From: Byssothecium circinans
Lineage: Eukaryota > Ascomycota > Dothideomycetes > Pleosporales > Massarinaceae
DNA: 64,000 nucleotides
Assembly (NCBI GenBank): GCA_010015675.1
Contig: ML976985.1
Coordinates: 1,342,192-1,406,191, forward strand
Reading direction: 5' to 3'
The position numbers and the translations under genes are program-made. The notes under the pieces were generated by a model. The model did no database searches, was not told where the DNA came from, and saw only the letters and a program-made list of their open reading frames with translations. Below, piece by piece: positions 10,941 through 22,009 of this stretch (positions within the stretch are counted from its first letter, which is position 1; each line of letters starts with the position of its first letter).

Positions 10941-11701
10941 GAGAGTCAACGATTCAGCCAGGGGAAGGGATCTCGGACCGGCAATGCAACGTGAGCTGAG
11001 TCGAGAGCATTGGCTGCTTATGTAGGAATGTTCGCAACAGTGCTGAATATAGACCAATCTGTTAACGTAAAGCACCACCAAGACGGCCAAACCACTGAAA
11101 CGGCTAAGATCCCTTAGTAACACTAACACTATACTTATTACGAAATGCCTTAAATAATAACGGTAACTCGTATATTAACGTTAGTTAATATAGTTACAGC
11201 TCTTAACTAGTTTAGTTTTTACCCCTCTAGCAGCTAGCTAAAATCGCGCCTCTAAACTGGCTAAATGTAGTTAGATGTGGGTCATATAAGCGCTAGCAGG
11301 GGGTTAAGATTAGGTGGCGTCTCTATACGGATTTGACCCTCCAAGCAGCAGGTTTTGACTCATAACGGCTTGGAGCCCGATTAGGCAGGTATTGGAGCCT
11401 CTAATCTGCGCACCAAACAGGCCCTTAATCCGTCAAAGAAAAATATGCAGGAGTCTACTCCTGATGATCCTTCGGGTTACCCCTCCAAAAGGCTCGTCAT
11501 CTGCTGCAAGCAACGATTCAGCTCTAGACCCATAGTGCAGAAGACTCCTGCTTTTGTCCTCCGCTGCAGTCAGCATCCTAGCATCGACTGGAACAGCGCA
11601 GAAGACTGCTTGTGCACCAAGTATTCGTGCCTTACTCCCATCTACGTCTGCCATTACTTTTGCATTCTCGGATTGTAGTTTGGTTGTGGTCTCAGGCAGT
11701 C
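10941..11701. other. Intergenic region, AT-rich relic plus promoter
   Basis: 11130-11300 is AT-rich with many TTA/TAA/CTAG words, typical of old RIP-mutated repeats. From about 11430 the composition returns to normal and should contain the promoter of the following P450. An upstream ATG at 11612 is in frame with it but is unlikely as a start. Confidence 0.4.
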
Positions 11702-13447
11702 ATGTCGACCAGCACTGCAACTACCCAGGATGTGCTCACCTCTACATCGTTTGCAAGGCTTGCCATTACTTTCACAGTCCTCATCGCCACCTCATACTTT
11801 GGACGCATCTTGTATGATGCCTTCCTCGGCCCGCTCAGCAAATTTCCAGGCCCCAAACTTCGAGCAGTGAGCAAGGTCCCTGGGCTGTATACCACAATCA
11901 CCGGCCAGGATGCCTTTGTTCGCTCAAAACTCCACGAGAAATATGGGCCTGTTGTTCGTGTCAATCCTACGGAGCTATCATTCAACGGCGGCGCCGAGGC
12001 TTGGGAAGCAATATACAGCTTTAAGAAGCCAAAGCCGGTTCGAGATCCCCAATTCTATGCTGTTGGCGTCAACGGCTGTCCAGATGTGGTCACCGCCGAT
12101 GAAGAAAACCACTCAAGGCAACGGAAAATCCTGTCTACTGGTTTTAGTGACCAAGCGATGAAGGGATACGAACCACTGTTGAAGTCATGGGCTCAGAAGA
12201 TGATCACGGAGATGTCGGAGCTGGCTAGCAAGGGCGGCAAGGTCGACATGCTCAAGTATCTCAACTGCACCACGTTCGATATTATGGGTGAGTGGTATAC
12301 GCTCGAAGAACAGGTCAGATCACAGTCTCATTGTTTTCAGGGGACCTAGCGTTCGGCGAAGGCTTGGGAATGCTCGAAGACGGCGAGCTCTCGCCGTGGG
12401 TGCAAACTATCTTCGCAGGATTCAAAGCTGGGACGTTTTGGCGCTGTGTGATGCAGTACTCGGCGATTACTAGCTGGTTGGTCGGGAAGCTCCTTTTCAA
12501 CAGCAAGCAGGTCCGTGTGAAGCAGTGGGAGAACTTCGAGTACTGTCAGAGTCGCATGGATAAAAGGCTTGCTCGCGAACCTGCGCATTCTGATCTTTGG
12601 TCGAGGATACTATCCAAGCCCGATAGCGCTGAGAGTTTGAGTCGAGATGAATACCATTCAAATGCTGTCACGTTCATGGTGGCTGGTGAGCGGGCTCGAG
12701 TCTGGGCTATGCGCTTTTCTTTACTTGCTGACCGCGTAATACAGGGACCGAGACTACTGCTACGGCCCTCAGTGGTTTGATCTACTTTCTCCACCAGGCC
12801 GACAACAGGCATGCTCTAAATAAGCTGAAAGCAGAAGTCCGAGGCAAGTTTTCCAGCTTTGGAGACATCACCTTAGAGAGCCTGGCCCGTTTAGAGTACA
12901 TGCACGCTATCATCCAGGAAGGACTCCGGATGTACCCACCCGTAGGTATTCTTAAACTCCAACAGCAGCGGGAATTGACCAAATGCCGTAGGCTCCGAGT
13001 CAACTTCCACGACGAACACCTTCCGGTGGTATGATAATCTACGGCCAATTCATACCGGGCAATATCACTATCGACGTACATCCCTTGGCTACATTCACGT
13101 CGCCGACACACTTCAAGAACCCGCAGAAATTTCGACCAGAGCGGTGGCTTGGTGATCCTGAGTATAAGGATGATCATTTGGATGCAGTGGAGCCATTCTC
13201 GTATGGTCCTCAGAACTGTTTAGGCAAAGTGGGATAATAATCTACCTTTTGACTATGGAAGCGTGCTGACAGATATATCTAGAGCCTCGCCTGGCATGAA
13301 ATGCGACTGCTCCTGGCAGCTCTCATCTTTAGCTTCGACGTTGAACTTGCAGCCGAAAGCAAAGATTGGATCGATCAGAAGATCTACGTGTTGTGGGAGA
13401 AGAAGCCACTCATGTGCGCACTGAGGCGAGTCTCCAAATCTCCCTAG
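11702..13447 (+). CDS. Cytochrome P450 (isotrichodermin C-15 hydroxylase-like clan)
   Basis: Five exons (11702-12287, 12341-12685, 12745-12941, 12992-13228, 13283-13447) sum to 510 codons, 509 residues. N-terminal membrane anchor (LAITFTVLIATSYFG), then FPGPKL, the I-helix AGTETTA (G/AGx(D/E)T(T/S) with Glu), K-helix EGLRMYPP (ExxR), FRPERW, and heme loop FSYGPQNCLGK (Cys ligand). All key residues are present. An ER monooxygenase; the substrate cannot be read from sequence. Its stop codon overlaps the stop of the next, convergent P450 gene in a single CTAG. Confidence 0.92.
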
Positions 13448-15176
13448 ATAGGTCGAGAGTTTCCTTCGCGCTTTCGAATACGCATCCTAGCACTGGGATC
13501 GGAAAGTCGAACGATCTCGTGCTTGACGTCTTGGGGTGGGTCATCACCAGGAACGTACTCGAAGTCATACTCCAAGAGTAAAATGCATAGCGCAATCTTT
13601 ATTTCATTCGAAGCAAAGAATCGACCTGGGCATGCATGCTCGCCTTGTTTGGTCTCGTCAGAAATTGTAGTAAAAGTATAGGTGGGAAGCAACATTACCG
13701 AATCCAAAGCCCATTTGATCAGCTGAAGGAGTGCTGAATTGGTGTTGATTTTGTTCTCCTAGTCGTTCTCGTAGTTTTGCGAATCGCCTCATGTCGAACG
13801 TTTCGGCATTCGGGAAGTGCTCTGAAGAGTGAGCCCAGTCGTTCATGACCATCAATGTGCTACCCTTGGGAATCACAGTGCCGTCGGACAGTACGAGTGG
13901 AGCTCTAGCAAAGCGTAACATGGAGGCTATAAAAAACGAATCAGTCCTTATTTCGTGTGCAGAAGTGCGAGGATCCTTACTGGCGAGTAGGTCCCTCACT
14001 CTCTGACATTCCCTCATGAAGCTGTCCAGCAACCTCATATCCTGCAGTGCTTGCTTTGTCCATCCTCTATCGTCAAGAACGCGGCGGCAATCTTCCCGCA
14101 GTGGTTCGATCAGCTCTGGCATGTCACACAGCTGCAGCAGGCACATCGTCATCGTTTCGGAGCTCAGGTGAATAGCGGCGAGGCTGAAAGAAAGTTGGGC
14201 AGCAGCGTAGTCTATTTTTCGCCCTCTTGCACATTCCACCATCCAGCCGATCGCATCAGAGGCTTTTGACGATCCCTCGCTCTCTGAAGAGCTAGCCTGC
14301 AGCTGAGCTTTCCTCCGATCGACGACTGGCTGGATGAGTACCTGTGCTCTCTTGTAATAATGCCTTGCTTGTGTGCAATTTTTGGAAAACCAATGGATGA
14401 AAGGCCTAGCCAGTGCATGCTGTGAACGCAGCTCGCTAATGGCCTGGAAACTGCTGTGGGTGTAGTTCTTGGTGATATCTAGCCAGTCTTGGTTGCGGCA
14501 GAGCTCAAGCCCAAGGAAGACCCGAGAAGAGAGTCCTGCAACTAGCGATCAGCGGAATTGGGAGTAGAATGACGTGAGCATGTTCCGTACGAGCAATGAT
14601 ATCCTGGACGTCCGATTTGATTACATGAGTCTGCCATTCTTTACTTTCTCCAAACATGTCGTGGTACGTCAACTGCGTCTCTTCGACCAGGCCTAGATCA
14701 CGGAATCAGAGATCAGCACATTCAGCCGAAGAGAAATGTATAAGGGTGGTATGAACGTTACCTGTGGTAATCAGACCCAAGCTTTGTGTAAGCTTCTTCC
14801 TAACAACTTCTTGGATGAAGGTATCATTTTCCAGAATTTCTCGAAATGGCTGGAGACCTGGATATGAGGTGAAACTGTCCCGAGCGTGGGCGTCGTTGAA
14901 GCTGAGGTCTGGATGGTTTTTGAGTTCGGTCGCAAATCGATTCGGGACTACTATCTTGAAGTTCGTCCCGGTCTGGACCTGGAAGCAGCTCTGGAACTTC
15001 TTGCCACGCTCAAGCAGTGCTCGGCCATTCTGTAGGTACTCGTTGCGATCAGCGGAGAGCACAGGTATTGTTGCGTAAGGTTTCTTGTTGTTCTGGCTGT
15101 AAAAGAGCCAGATCACGAGTATTGTTACTCCAAGAACAAGTGCGGTCCAGCCAGGCAAGAGGCCGTGATACTCCAT
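13444..15176 (-). CDS. Cytochrome P450 (ent-kaurene oxidase/CYP68-like)
   Basis: Five exons (15176-14762, 14692-14591, 14535-13981, 13926-13699, 13643-13444) sum to exactly 500 codons, 499 residues. N-terminal anchor (WTALVLGVTILVIWLFY), SYPGLQPFREI, K-helix ECQR, LRFARAPLVLSDGT, and heme loop FGFGEHACPGRFF are typical of fungal terpenoid-modifying P450s such as ent-kaurene oxidase, a resemblance rather than proof of substrate. I-helix: LSSETMTM, so the usual acidic/Thr pair is only partly recognisable. The gene converges on the preceding P450 with a 4-bp overlap, so the two cannot have independent 3' UTRs. Confidence 0.92.
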
Positions 15177-16012
15177 GGCAGTGGTGCGGGACTATGTGGA
15201 AAATAGATAATAAGAATAAAGAAGATATCATAGAATAGTCAATTGATTGCTTAATTATTTCGTAGGACCTAGCTATCTACTAAAACTAATCTATTACTTC
15301 CGTTAATTAGCGAATTTTCTTCGCAGGAATATGACATCTGCTGAAGCACACATTAGTAATTAAACACGTGACAAGCTTAGCTAGTTTACGCACACTTCTA
15401 TTAAGTAATAGTAAAATATAGATTGTAACAAGCCTTAACTAGTAATTACATAAGCTTTTAAATATATAAAATATACTTTTTAGGTAAGTTGTAGTTTAAT
15501 TACGTTATTAATTACTTATTTAGTAGATTTCTAGTATGTTTACTAGTATATTTTAATAGACTGGATAGAGCTACTTGCGAGACTCTTGTAGAGTGGCTTT
15601 TAGCGAGTTAAAGGATTGTATAAAGATATTAGTAACGTCGCGATTAGCGTCTCCTTTAATCAGAAGGATTGCGGCGCCCGGCTAATATGCTGTCTTTATG
15701 TATATTTACGGATGAGTTGTGTTAGGGTTCTGGGGTTTGGGCCTGCCGATCCGTCTTCCTCGCTAGTGTAATCGGCCTCCTGATTCTTTTGAAAAGGATG
15801 CAAACCCTTGCAGGTCATCACGTCATGTTGGTTTAGGAGGAAGTAAGCCTTAAAATCTCACATTTGGAGGACCAACCTGCTTGTTTGAGCCTAGCAAAAA
15901 CCACTCGTACGAGATCATGCGGTACTACCTTTGTACGTGTCCTAAGGCTTGCCAGCGCAGCAATCTAACGAGCGTAGCCTAGCAAAAACCACTCGTACGA
16001 AATCATGCGGTA
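15177..16012. other. AT-rich relic and duplicated 3' end of the UbiA gene
   Basis: 15240-15700 is an AT-rich repeat relic without coding signal. 15890-15976 is an imperfect duplicate of 15977-16066, which contains the end of the neighbouring prenyltransferase gene (see the repeat entry). Confidence 0.5.
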
Positions 16013-16066
16013 CTATGTACGTGCCCCAAGACTTGCCAGCCATACCGGCAGCAATCCAATGAGGGT
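15890..16066. repeat. Tandem duplication of about 87 bp spanning the 3' end of the UbiA-type gene
   Basis: cctagcaaaaaccactcgta begins at about 15890 and again at about 15977. Both copies continue through cgtacgaRatcatgcggtac and ttgccagc to gcagcaat, with small indels. The second copy includes the stop codon (16013-16015) and last codons of the prenyltransferase. The first is a non-coding copy downstream. Confidence 0.75.
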
Positions 16067-16951
16067 AGCTAAACCCCATGCATACATGGTGGAACGTCGC
16101 TTATGTAGCGCAAGAGCGCCGAAAGCTCCCCAGAAGACGGTGGATCGAACGACGGATAGTACGGCACTTCCACCACAAAGAAGCGTGATAGCCAAATCGC
16201 CCATCATTGTGCTCCCGCCCAAGAAGATCAAGGTAGGACGAACACCAAATGCAGTAGCCAAGGTCGTGATGTTGTTCTGTTCATCTTCTTGAATATCTCG
16301 CACATCCGAAATTGACTCCCACAGGAAGTCGTAAGTGATTGTGTACATCAACACTCGAAAGTGCCCCGCGCTTGAAGCATTCTCCGGATGAAGCATGGTT
16401 CCGCGAAGATACAACACGACTGCGGTGACGTCCATGAGCCCGATGCATGTTGCACCGAAGAGGGACTTGAAGGGCCCGAGGAAGTACTTGAGCTTGACCG
16501 TGGAGATGCTCCTGGTTTCGCGCGAGTACACGGGGATCAGTGGCATCGCGTGTACGACGGCGAGCAAGGGGACGGCGAGCAGTCGGAGAAGTGCTAAGAG
16601 ACCACAATGCATTGTGCCGTAAACGGCAAGAGCAACGAAAGGGCTGGCAAAAACGACAATAGTCATGAGCCAAGTTTTCCTCGTCTGCCGGGGGAGGTCC
16701 GCGGCCTTGTCCATGACTGCATCAGAAAGTTAGCTTCGATTCTGGACGGTGTTTGACGGCGATATTGACTTACCGTCGATCAGAACGTGAAGAGCGAAAA
16801 GTAGCACAAGTATTGGAGTATCGAGCGGCTGTTTGTCTTCAAGCGTCACTCGCGTCGCGCTTACTGCAGGTGGGATGTGCATCGCTCCATTGATGACGGG
16901 AAGCAGGAAGCTTGCTCCCACGATCGACCGCGTAAGCTCTGGTTGAGACAT
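16013..16951 (-). CDS. UbiA-type membrane prenyltransferase (or UbiA-like cyclase)
   Basis: Two exons (16951-16774, 16716-16013) give 293 residues with about seven to nine hydrophobic segments. The first Asp-rich motif is DVMDKAAD (DxxDxxxD, with ND replaced by ID) followed by RQTRKT. The second is DVRDIQED followed by TLATAFG, as in UbiA prenyltransferases (Mg2+/diphosphate binding). It would transfer a prenyl chain to an aromatic or other acceptor in the ER membrane. UbiA-type sesquiterpene cyclases (fumagillin pathway) share the fold, so cyclase activity is an alternative. Divergent from the class II cyclase-like gene. Confidence 0.85.
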
Positions 16952-17474
16952 GCTGTTGGCCGGACGTCGACGGTGACAATAGAAGGTCTTCCGTTGTGAA
17001 GGATGGCGAATTGATCCAAAGGATTTCTCCGGTATTAGATCTGTACCTACTAATAAGCAAAAACGATGAGTAGGACAGTAGTGCTTTCGTGCCACATGCA
17101 AAAGCAAGGCCCCACTTTTGCGAGGCAGGTACTCACACGCACGGGTGGAGTCAGAATTACGTTTTTTGCCACCCTCTCTAATAGACCACACTTCTCAGAT
17201 AATCGTCAGGGTCTTATTAGTTCGCTAGGGGTGAGATTTGCACGTGATTCTGACTTCAGCTGTATCCACTACGCTCCGCGAGTAGAGACACCGGAGAGTA
17301 ATCTTACCTGACGCTTCGGTCCGGACCCAAATCCAACAACGACATGTAAGACCGCAGATGACTATTCCTGCGACGAAATATTGCTAATTCATAAAGACTG
17401 CAGGATCAGCTTGGCCCCACAGTCAGCAGCCACTGGTGATCCTTCGTGTTGTTTGGCAACGAAGCTCCCCTACC
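16952..17474. promoter_or_regulatory. Shared divergent promoter region (UbiA-type / cyclase-like pair)
   Basis: About 520 bp separate the head-to-head start codons of the UbiA-type gene (minus) and the cyclase-like gene (plus). Co-regulation is inferred from the arrangement. No binding site is claimed. Confidence 0.4.
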
Positions 17475-18703
17475 ATGGTCGCGACGGATATCACTCAGCT
17501 TGCAGGATGTGAAGAACGTCTGTGCGGCTTCTTGGTACGCGTCAGGAATTTTAATTCACCATTACCACGAGCATTTGCGATCGTTTCATTCAATCAAGAG
17601 CATCATGTTGAATCTCGCAAGCGTAGATGATGCACTTTATAAGGGCGAAGAGTGGCTCGAGACCAACAAGAAGACATTCCTTTCTGAGACAGAAACCGGC
17701 GTCTCGTTCAAAGACAACTTTGCCGATCTGCTTGTATTGGAGCTGTCCAACAGATGGTGAATAATAATCTCCCAGTTTCAGTCGGGGCGTTCCAATAACA
17801 GACAGATCTCAGGGACTATGTGGATTTTCGAGTACCAGAACGACGATGGCATTACTTCGCTGGTGAGTGCTAGCCTCTGACGACTTACCATGTTGGTACT
17901 GACTTTGTGCGATAGCCAAGCCGGTCATTGTACCAGAAGATTACCCCGAAGACAACGACACCAATGCTGTCGCCTTTTCCATCTTGAAGCCAACCGATTC
18001 GAGAGCTAAGGTATTAATTGACGAAATCTTAGCGTGTAAGAACGCGGATGGTATCGTACAAGTAACAAGACTCCCGAGACTTTCATGATGTACTGGGCTC
18101 ACAGACTATCAGGTTCACCTGGACCCAAACCGGCCAAGGATAGCCCCTGAAGTCAGTGCCAACATTCTTTCGCTCTTCTACAGCTATGGCCGCGGCCACG
18201 AAGTTCAAGAGTCTCTGAGCTACCTGCAGAAAGCAATGGCCTTGGAGGAGTACCAAGAGTCGCGATACTATTTCCTCCCAGAACCGCTGTTCTTCTACAC
18301 CTGGCGCCTCCTATGCATCGCTTCAGGTTCAGCTCTCGGAACAATCGACAATCAGCGCCTGCCCAAGGAGCTGCATACGCTAAGAGATCATTTGATCAGG
18401 CGTGTGAGTGCGCGTTTAGGTACTGCAAAGGACAATGCGTTGTGTCCTGCAGTACGTATTTTGATCTGTCACTCGCTGGGAATTAAGAACGACGTTGATG
18501 TCCAGGTTTTGCTCGACTTACAAGAGGACGATGGCAGCTTCGGGAAGGCATGGTACGTCAGGTACGGCTCAAATGGGATCAGGATATCTCATCGAGCTTT
18601 CGCTGTCGTGCTTGCTATCGTGGCTCTACGGAGACTTAAACAGCACATGGTCGGGACGAAAACGGCAGTAGTGAATGGGGTGAATGGCACAACGGCTCAC
18701 TGA
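17475..18703 (+). CDS. Class II terpene-cyclase-like protein (TS-beta domain only)
   Basis: A phase-consistent model of five exons (17475-17534, 17599-17733, 17802-17862, 17916-18061, 18113-18703) gives 330 residues. [18 protein letters not shown], then [14 protein letters not shown] (a DxDT motif, the general acid of class II cyclases), [43 protein letters not shown] and [11 protein letters not shown] resemble, from memory, the beta domain of AstC/drimane-type enzymes, but the HAD phosphatase domain is absent. The intron after [11 protein letters not shown] is uncertain: the better-looking donor at 17757 gives a stop, so a one-base defect is possible. The function is inferred. Confidence 0.6.
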
Positions 18704-18787
18704 ATCTATAGACAGCGGTAAAGACATTGAGATAACGAATCAATCATCTATCTACCTCATCAATCTGTGTCCTTCTTCTTCGTATCT

Positions 18788-19693
18788 CTACTCTATCCAG
18801 CGAAGGAACATATCTCTTGAGAGTTCTTCTGAGTACCCAGCATAGCTCGCCTCCCCTTTCATATACGTCTTCGAGTCGCCAGCACCATATGACCAAGAAA
18901 GGATGTGTATCTTCCGAGGGTCACGCGAAGGGTGCTCGGAGAAAAACTTCCTCATACGCTCATTTTTGAGCGAAGGAAAGTTTTCGGCATTCTTGACAGG
19001 CGCGTAGAACGCTACTCGGGGGATATGGCCCGTTTCAGGAACGATTGTGACGCCAAAGGTTTGCATCGGGTGTGTATTATCGCTAATGATTTGAAGATCT
19101 GCTTCAGATAGAGGCGTTGATCCGGCCAAAGCGACGTATCTCGCAGCTCGTTCGGCAGTCAAGCCTCCCGGAAGCAAGAAGTAGACGTTCATACTCCGAT
19201 TAGCGTAGTCAACCGCCGCAAAGTTCACGTGTTCGAGACCCGCAGCCTGGAGGTCGGGAAGTCGGGCAGCCACGGGGGCTGGCAAGCCATGCGTACACAG
19301 GATCTCCTGGATGGGTTGCAGGCGACGGAAGTAGATCCAGTTTTTTGCTATTCCTCGGCTAGGGTCAAAGTCGCACCATTGCTCTGCGTCCTCCTGTGAA
19401 CTCCATGACCTAACGATTTTCGCGAGTTCGTCGTCGATACCAATCCAACCGGCACTGGCTAAGATTGCTGTAGTATCGATCCGTTTGCCATGGAAAGCGA
19501 GGCGAAAATTGACTACATCCGCAGGTTTGCTCGTGCAGCGTAGCCAGACATATGAATCATCAAGGTACTCGTCGAAAGCTTCTAGGATCTGCTCTGTCAC
19601 CTTGCTTGAGTACGGCGCATCGAGCGAGTGGCAGAGCGCGGAGAGCTCGGACAGAAAGGTGGAGCGGTCGAATTTTTCGGCGGCGGCGGCCAT
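18788..19693 (-). CDS. ABBA-fold (CloQ/NphB-type) aromatic prenyltransferase
   Basis: A single exon of 301 residues starting MAAAAEKFDRSTFLSEL, the usual length for soluble PT-barrel enzymes. VWLRCTSKPADVVNFRL, DPSRGIAKNWIYFRRL, NFAAVDYANRSMNVYF and TFGVTIVPETGHIPRVAFYA are characteristic strands of the CloQ/NphB group, which has ascomycete members (PtfAt-like). These lack the DDxxD motif and prenylate phenols or dihydroxynaphthalenes, often without Mg2+. The N-terminal extension from an upstream ATG (19813) is unlikely. It lies tail to tail with the cyclase-like gene, 84 bp apart. Confidence 0.85.
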   Translation of the reverse strand: MAAAAEKFDRSTFLSELSALCHSLDAPYSSKVTEQILEAFDEYLDDSYVWLRCTSKPADVVNFRLAFHGKRIDTTAILASAGWIGIDDELAKIVRSWSSQEDAEQWCDFDPSRGIAKNWIYFRRLQPIQEILCTHGLPAPVAARLPDLQAAGLEHVNFAAVDYANRSMNVYFLLPGGLTAERAARYVALAGSTPLSEADLQIISDNTHPMQTFGVTIVPETGHIPRVAFYAPVKNAENFPSLKNERMRKFFSEHPSRDPRKIHILSWSYGAGDSKTYMKGEASYAGYSEELSRDMFLRWIE

Positions 19694-20160
19694 ATCAGGG
19701 CGTCCTGATATTTCAGAAGATGTTGTAGAATAGATCACGGCAGGTGAAACAACGTGTTTGTAGAGGTATCGAGGACTTGGTGCACGATTGAGAAGGTCAG
19801 GGTTCAAACGCACCCAGACCCAACCTCCCTCTTTCTCAGACGCTTATCCTAGCATCTCAGCTACATATGCGGGGTTGAATCCTTCAGTTGGTTTTCGTTC
19901 AAGTTTCAAAAAGCGAAAACCGCGCCAAACCAATTCCTACTTGTGGTGCGTCGTTTGCAACTGTCATCGGCAGGTGTTACGCATCACCACAGTAAAGATT
20001 ATGCGCCACCACAACAAGGCGCGAAGTGGGTCCCTAAGCCATGCATTAGCCCTACACGTAAATTACGGTAGGCTGAGGGCCGATGATCTAACGGGTTCTA
20101 AGGTCTCAGGGCCCCCTTACTCGCCCCACGCGCTCCGACTTGGCGCGTGGGGCGAGTATA
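19694..20160. other. Intergenic region ending in a 15-bp-stem hairpin
   Basis: No gene is seen. A perfect inverted repeat, arms 20119-20133 and 20143-20157 (actcgccccacgcgc and its complement, 9-nt loop), lies 3 bp from the MITE. It may belong to another mobile element or be a terminator-like hairpin. Confidence 0.5.
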
Positions 20161-20436
20161 CTGTGGTAGTAGGGATAAGTAGTGTGACAGGTCAGTGCGC
20201 AGCAAGGGTGTGAGAGGCCGCTAATTCGGGGTTTGCGAAAAGCCCTTACTAAATTTAATACAACACTAAATTACGGCGCTTAACTCTATATAGCAATTGA
20301 CGCATAAGGTAGCTATACTAAGTAATAAAATAAAAACTCTTTCTATCTTAACGTGGCCTAGCTAAAACGTAATTTCCGGCGTCGCACACCCTTGCTGCGC
20401 ACTGACCTGTCACACTACTTATCCCTACTACCACAG
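20161..20436. mobile_element. 276-bp MITE with perfect 52-bp terminal inverted repeats and TA duplication
   Basis: The element starts ctgtggtagtagggataagt at 20161 and ends with the exact complement at 20436. All 52 terminal bases match, after which the arms diverge. It is flanked by TA on both sides (20159-20160 and 20437-20438). The interior is AT-rich and non-coding. TA duplication and CTGTGG ends point to a Tc1/mariner (Pogo/Fot1) transposase as the mobiliser; the left-edge transposon also begins TA-CTGTGG. Confidence 0.9.
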
Positions 20437-21238
20437 TAGGGGGCTACCTATGGTATGCCGGTCTAGGCGGCGTCTTGGGACGGGCTCCCCTTTCATCCCG
20501 ATGCTGCCTGCACCTTTTTATCTTGTTTTGTTATCTTGTAGTCCCAGTCCGTTGCTGCCAGGTCCCGTGTTGTTGTTGTTCCCCCTTTTCTACCAGCGTG
20601 GTTTTATCCTACGGGCCCCCGCCGAGGGAGGAGCTTATGTCCTCACCCCTTATGTTGTCATCCCCGACGCGGTGTGAGGGGTGAGCATCCTATCGTAGCG
20701 CATGCTTTGTCCCATCCGTCGCCTCCTTTGGTGGTTTGATCACCCTCCATTGGCTTTGCATGGCGTCCGTCTGAATTCTGGCTGGTGCCGCCCTCCAAGA
20801 AAAAGCGGTGAAGAAACCTGCATACCCTTGCGCCTTCATGTACTCTTTCTTCTTTCATGAATTATTGAGTGATCGTCGTAGGAATGGTCATCTGCGGAAA
20901 CTGTCGGCAAACGAGTCTCTTGACAGGCTTGGCACGCGCCTTCATGTACTCTACCGGACGGAGTACCTTGCATCCGCCAAGCAAACTAATGTCGCCGGAC
21001 AAAACTCCCGCTCGTTTAGGCGTAGACCCAGATCCGCCGTCGAAATACGGCTACACCGTTTTATAAGGGCGGTTTGAGGAGGACTTCACACTATGGTACC
21101 TAACCTATTTAGGATAAGAAGAGATGGAAGCTTATCACGTAAGCCCAGCAGCTTCCTACGCCCTTCTGAAATGAGCACACCATTACAGATCTACGCTACA
21201 ACTTCATCAATTGCCTTGTGCCTGCTTTTAGCGTAACA
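20437..21238. other. Intergenic region upstream of the FkbM methyltransferase
   Basis: GC-richer, pyrimidine-rich sequence without a convincing gene. Short frames at 20450-20680 have no recognisable domain. Confidence 0.4.
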
Positions 21239-22009
21239 ATGGGGAAGCAGTTAGTAGAGTTTGCACCCGGCTTCTCAGCTTACGCCGGAGGCGTCGAGGA
21301 AACTCATTTCTTTTACCGGGAGATATTCCAGGACCATGCCTACGATGTTGCCGAACTTCCCGAAAATGCCTTCATCATTGACGCGGGCGCGAATGTCGGC
21401 ATGTTTACTCTCTACATGAAGAAGAAATATCCTTCCTCGACGATTCTAGCATTCGAGCCAGCCCCAGAGACCTTCAAGATGCTGAGCGAAAATGTCGAGC
21501 TCCACAAACTCAAAGGTGTCGAATTGCACGAGTGTGCATTGGGGGCGGAAGACACTATTCAAAAATTTACCTTCTATCCGACTGTTCCCGGAAATTCAAC
21601 GCTCGTACCTGAGGAGAAAGAGATGGTGAGAGAGGTCTTCCGCGAACTGAGCTACGACTGGGCCGACTCGGCAGAGAGGATGTACTCTACCTTACAGGAG
21701 ATACCTGTACGCGTTCGTCCTTTGTCACACTTTCTTCAAGGGCGCAAAGATCTTAAGAACATCGATATGCTCAAGGTCGACGTCGAGGGTGTCGAGCTGG
21801 AGACTCTACGTGCTCTTGAGGATGTCCACTGGGCCCTAGTTTCCAACGTGGTAGTGGAGATCTGCGATCTACGCGAGGGACGACTGGATGCTTTGGAAAG
21901 CCTGTTGAGATCTAAAGGCTTCCGCCTAAGGACAGAAAGTCCGCCGTGGTCACCAAGCGAAGGGAAGATGTTTATGGTCATTGGTCACCGCGATGTAATT
22001 GCTGGTTAG
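21239..22009 (+). CDS. FkbM-family S-adenosylmethionine-dependent methyltransferase
   Basis: A single exon of 256 residues starting at the ATG of MGKQLVEFAPGF. The SAM-binding motif I is FIIDAGANVGMFTLYM, followed by LAFEPAPETFKML (motif II) and IDMLKVDVEGVELETLRAL, the signature of the FkbM/Methyltransf_21 family. Members mostly O-methylate sugars or natural products. With the nearby P450s and prenyltransferases, product O-methylation is plausible but not shown. No intron is needed and no defects are seen. Confidence 0.88.
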   Translation: MGKQLVEFAPGFSAYAGGVEETHFFYREIFQDHAYDVAELPENAFIIDAGANVGMFTLYMKKKYPSSTILAFEPAPETFKMLSENVELHKLKGVELHECALGAEDTIQKFTFYPTVPGNSTLVPEEKEMVREVFRELSYDWADSAERMYSTLQEIPVRVRPLSHFLQGRKDLKNIDMLKVDVEGVELETLRALEDVHWALVSNVVVEICDLREGRLDALESLLRSKGFRLRTESPPWSPSEGKMFMVIGHRDVIAG

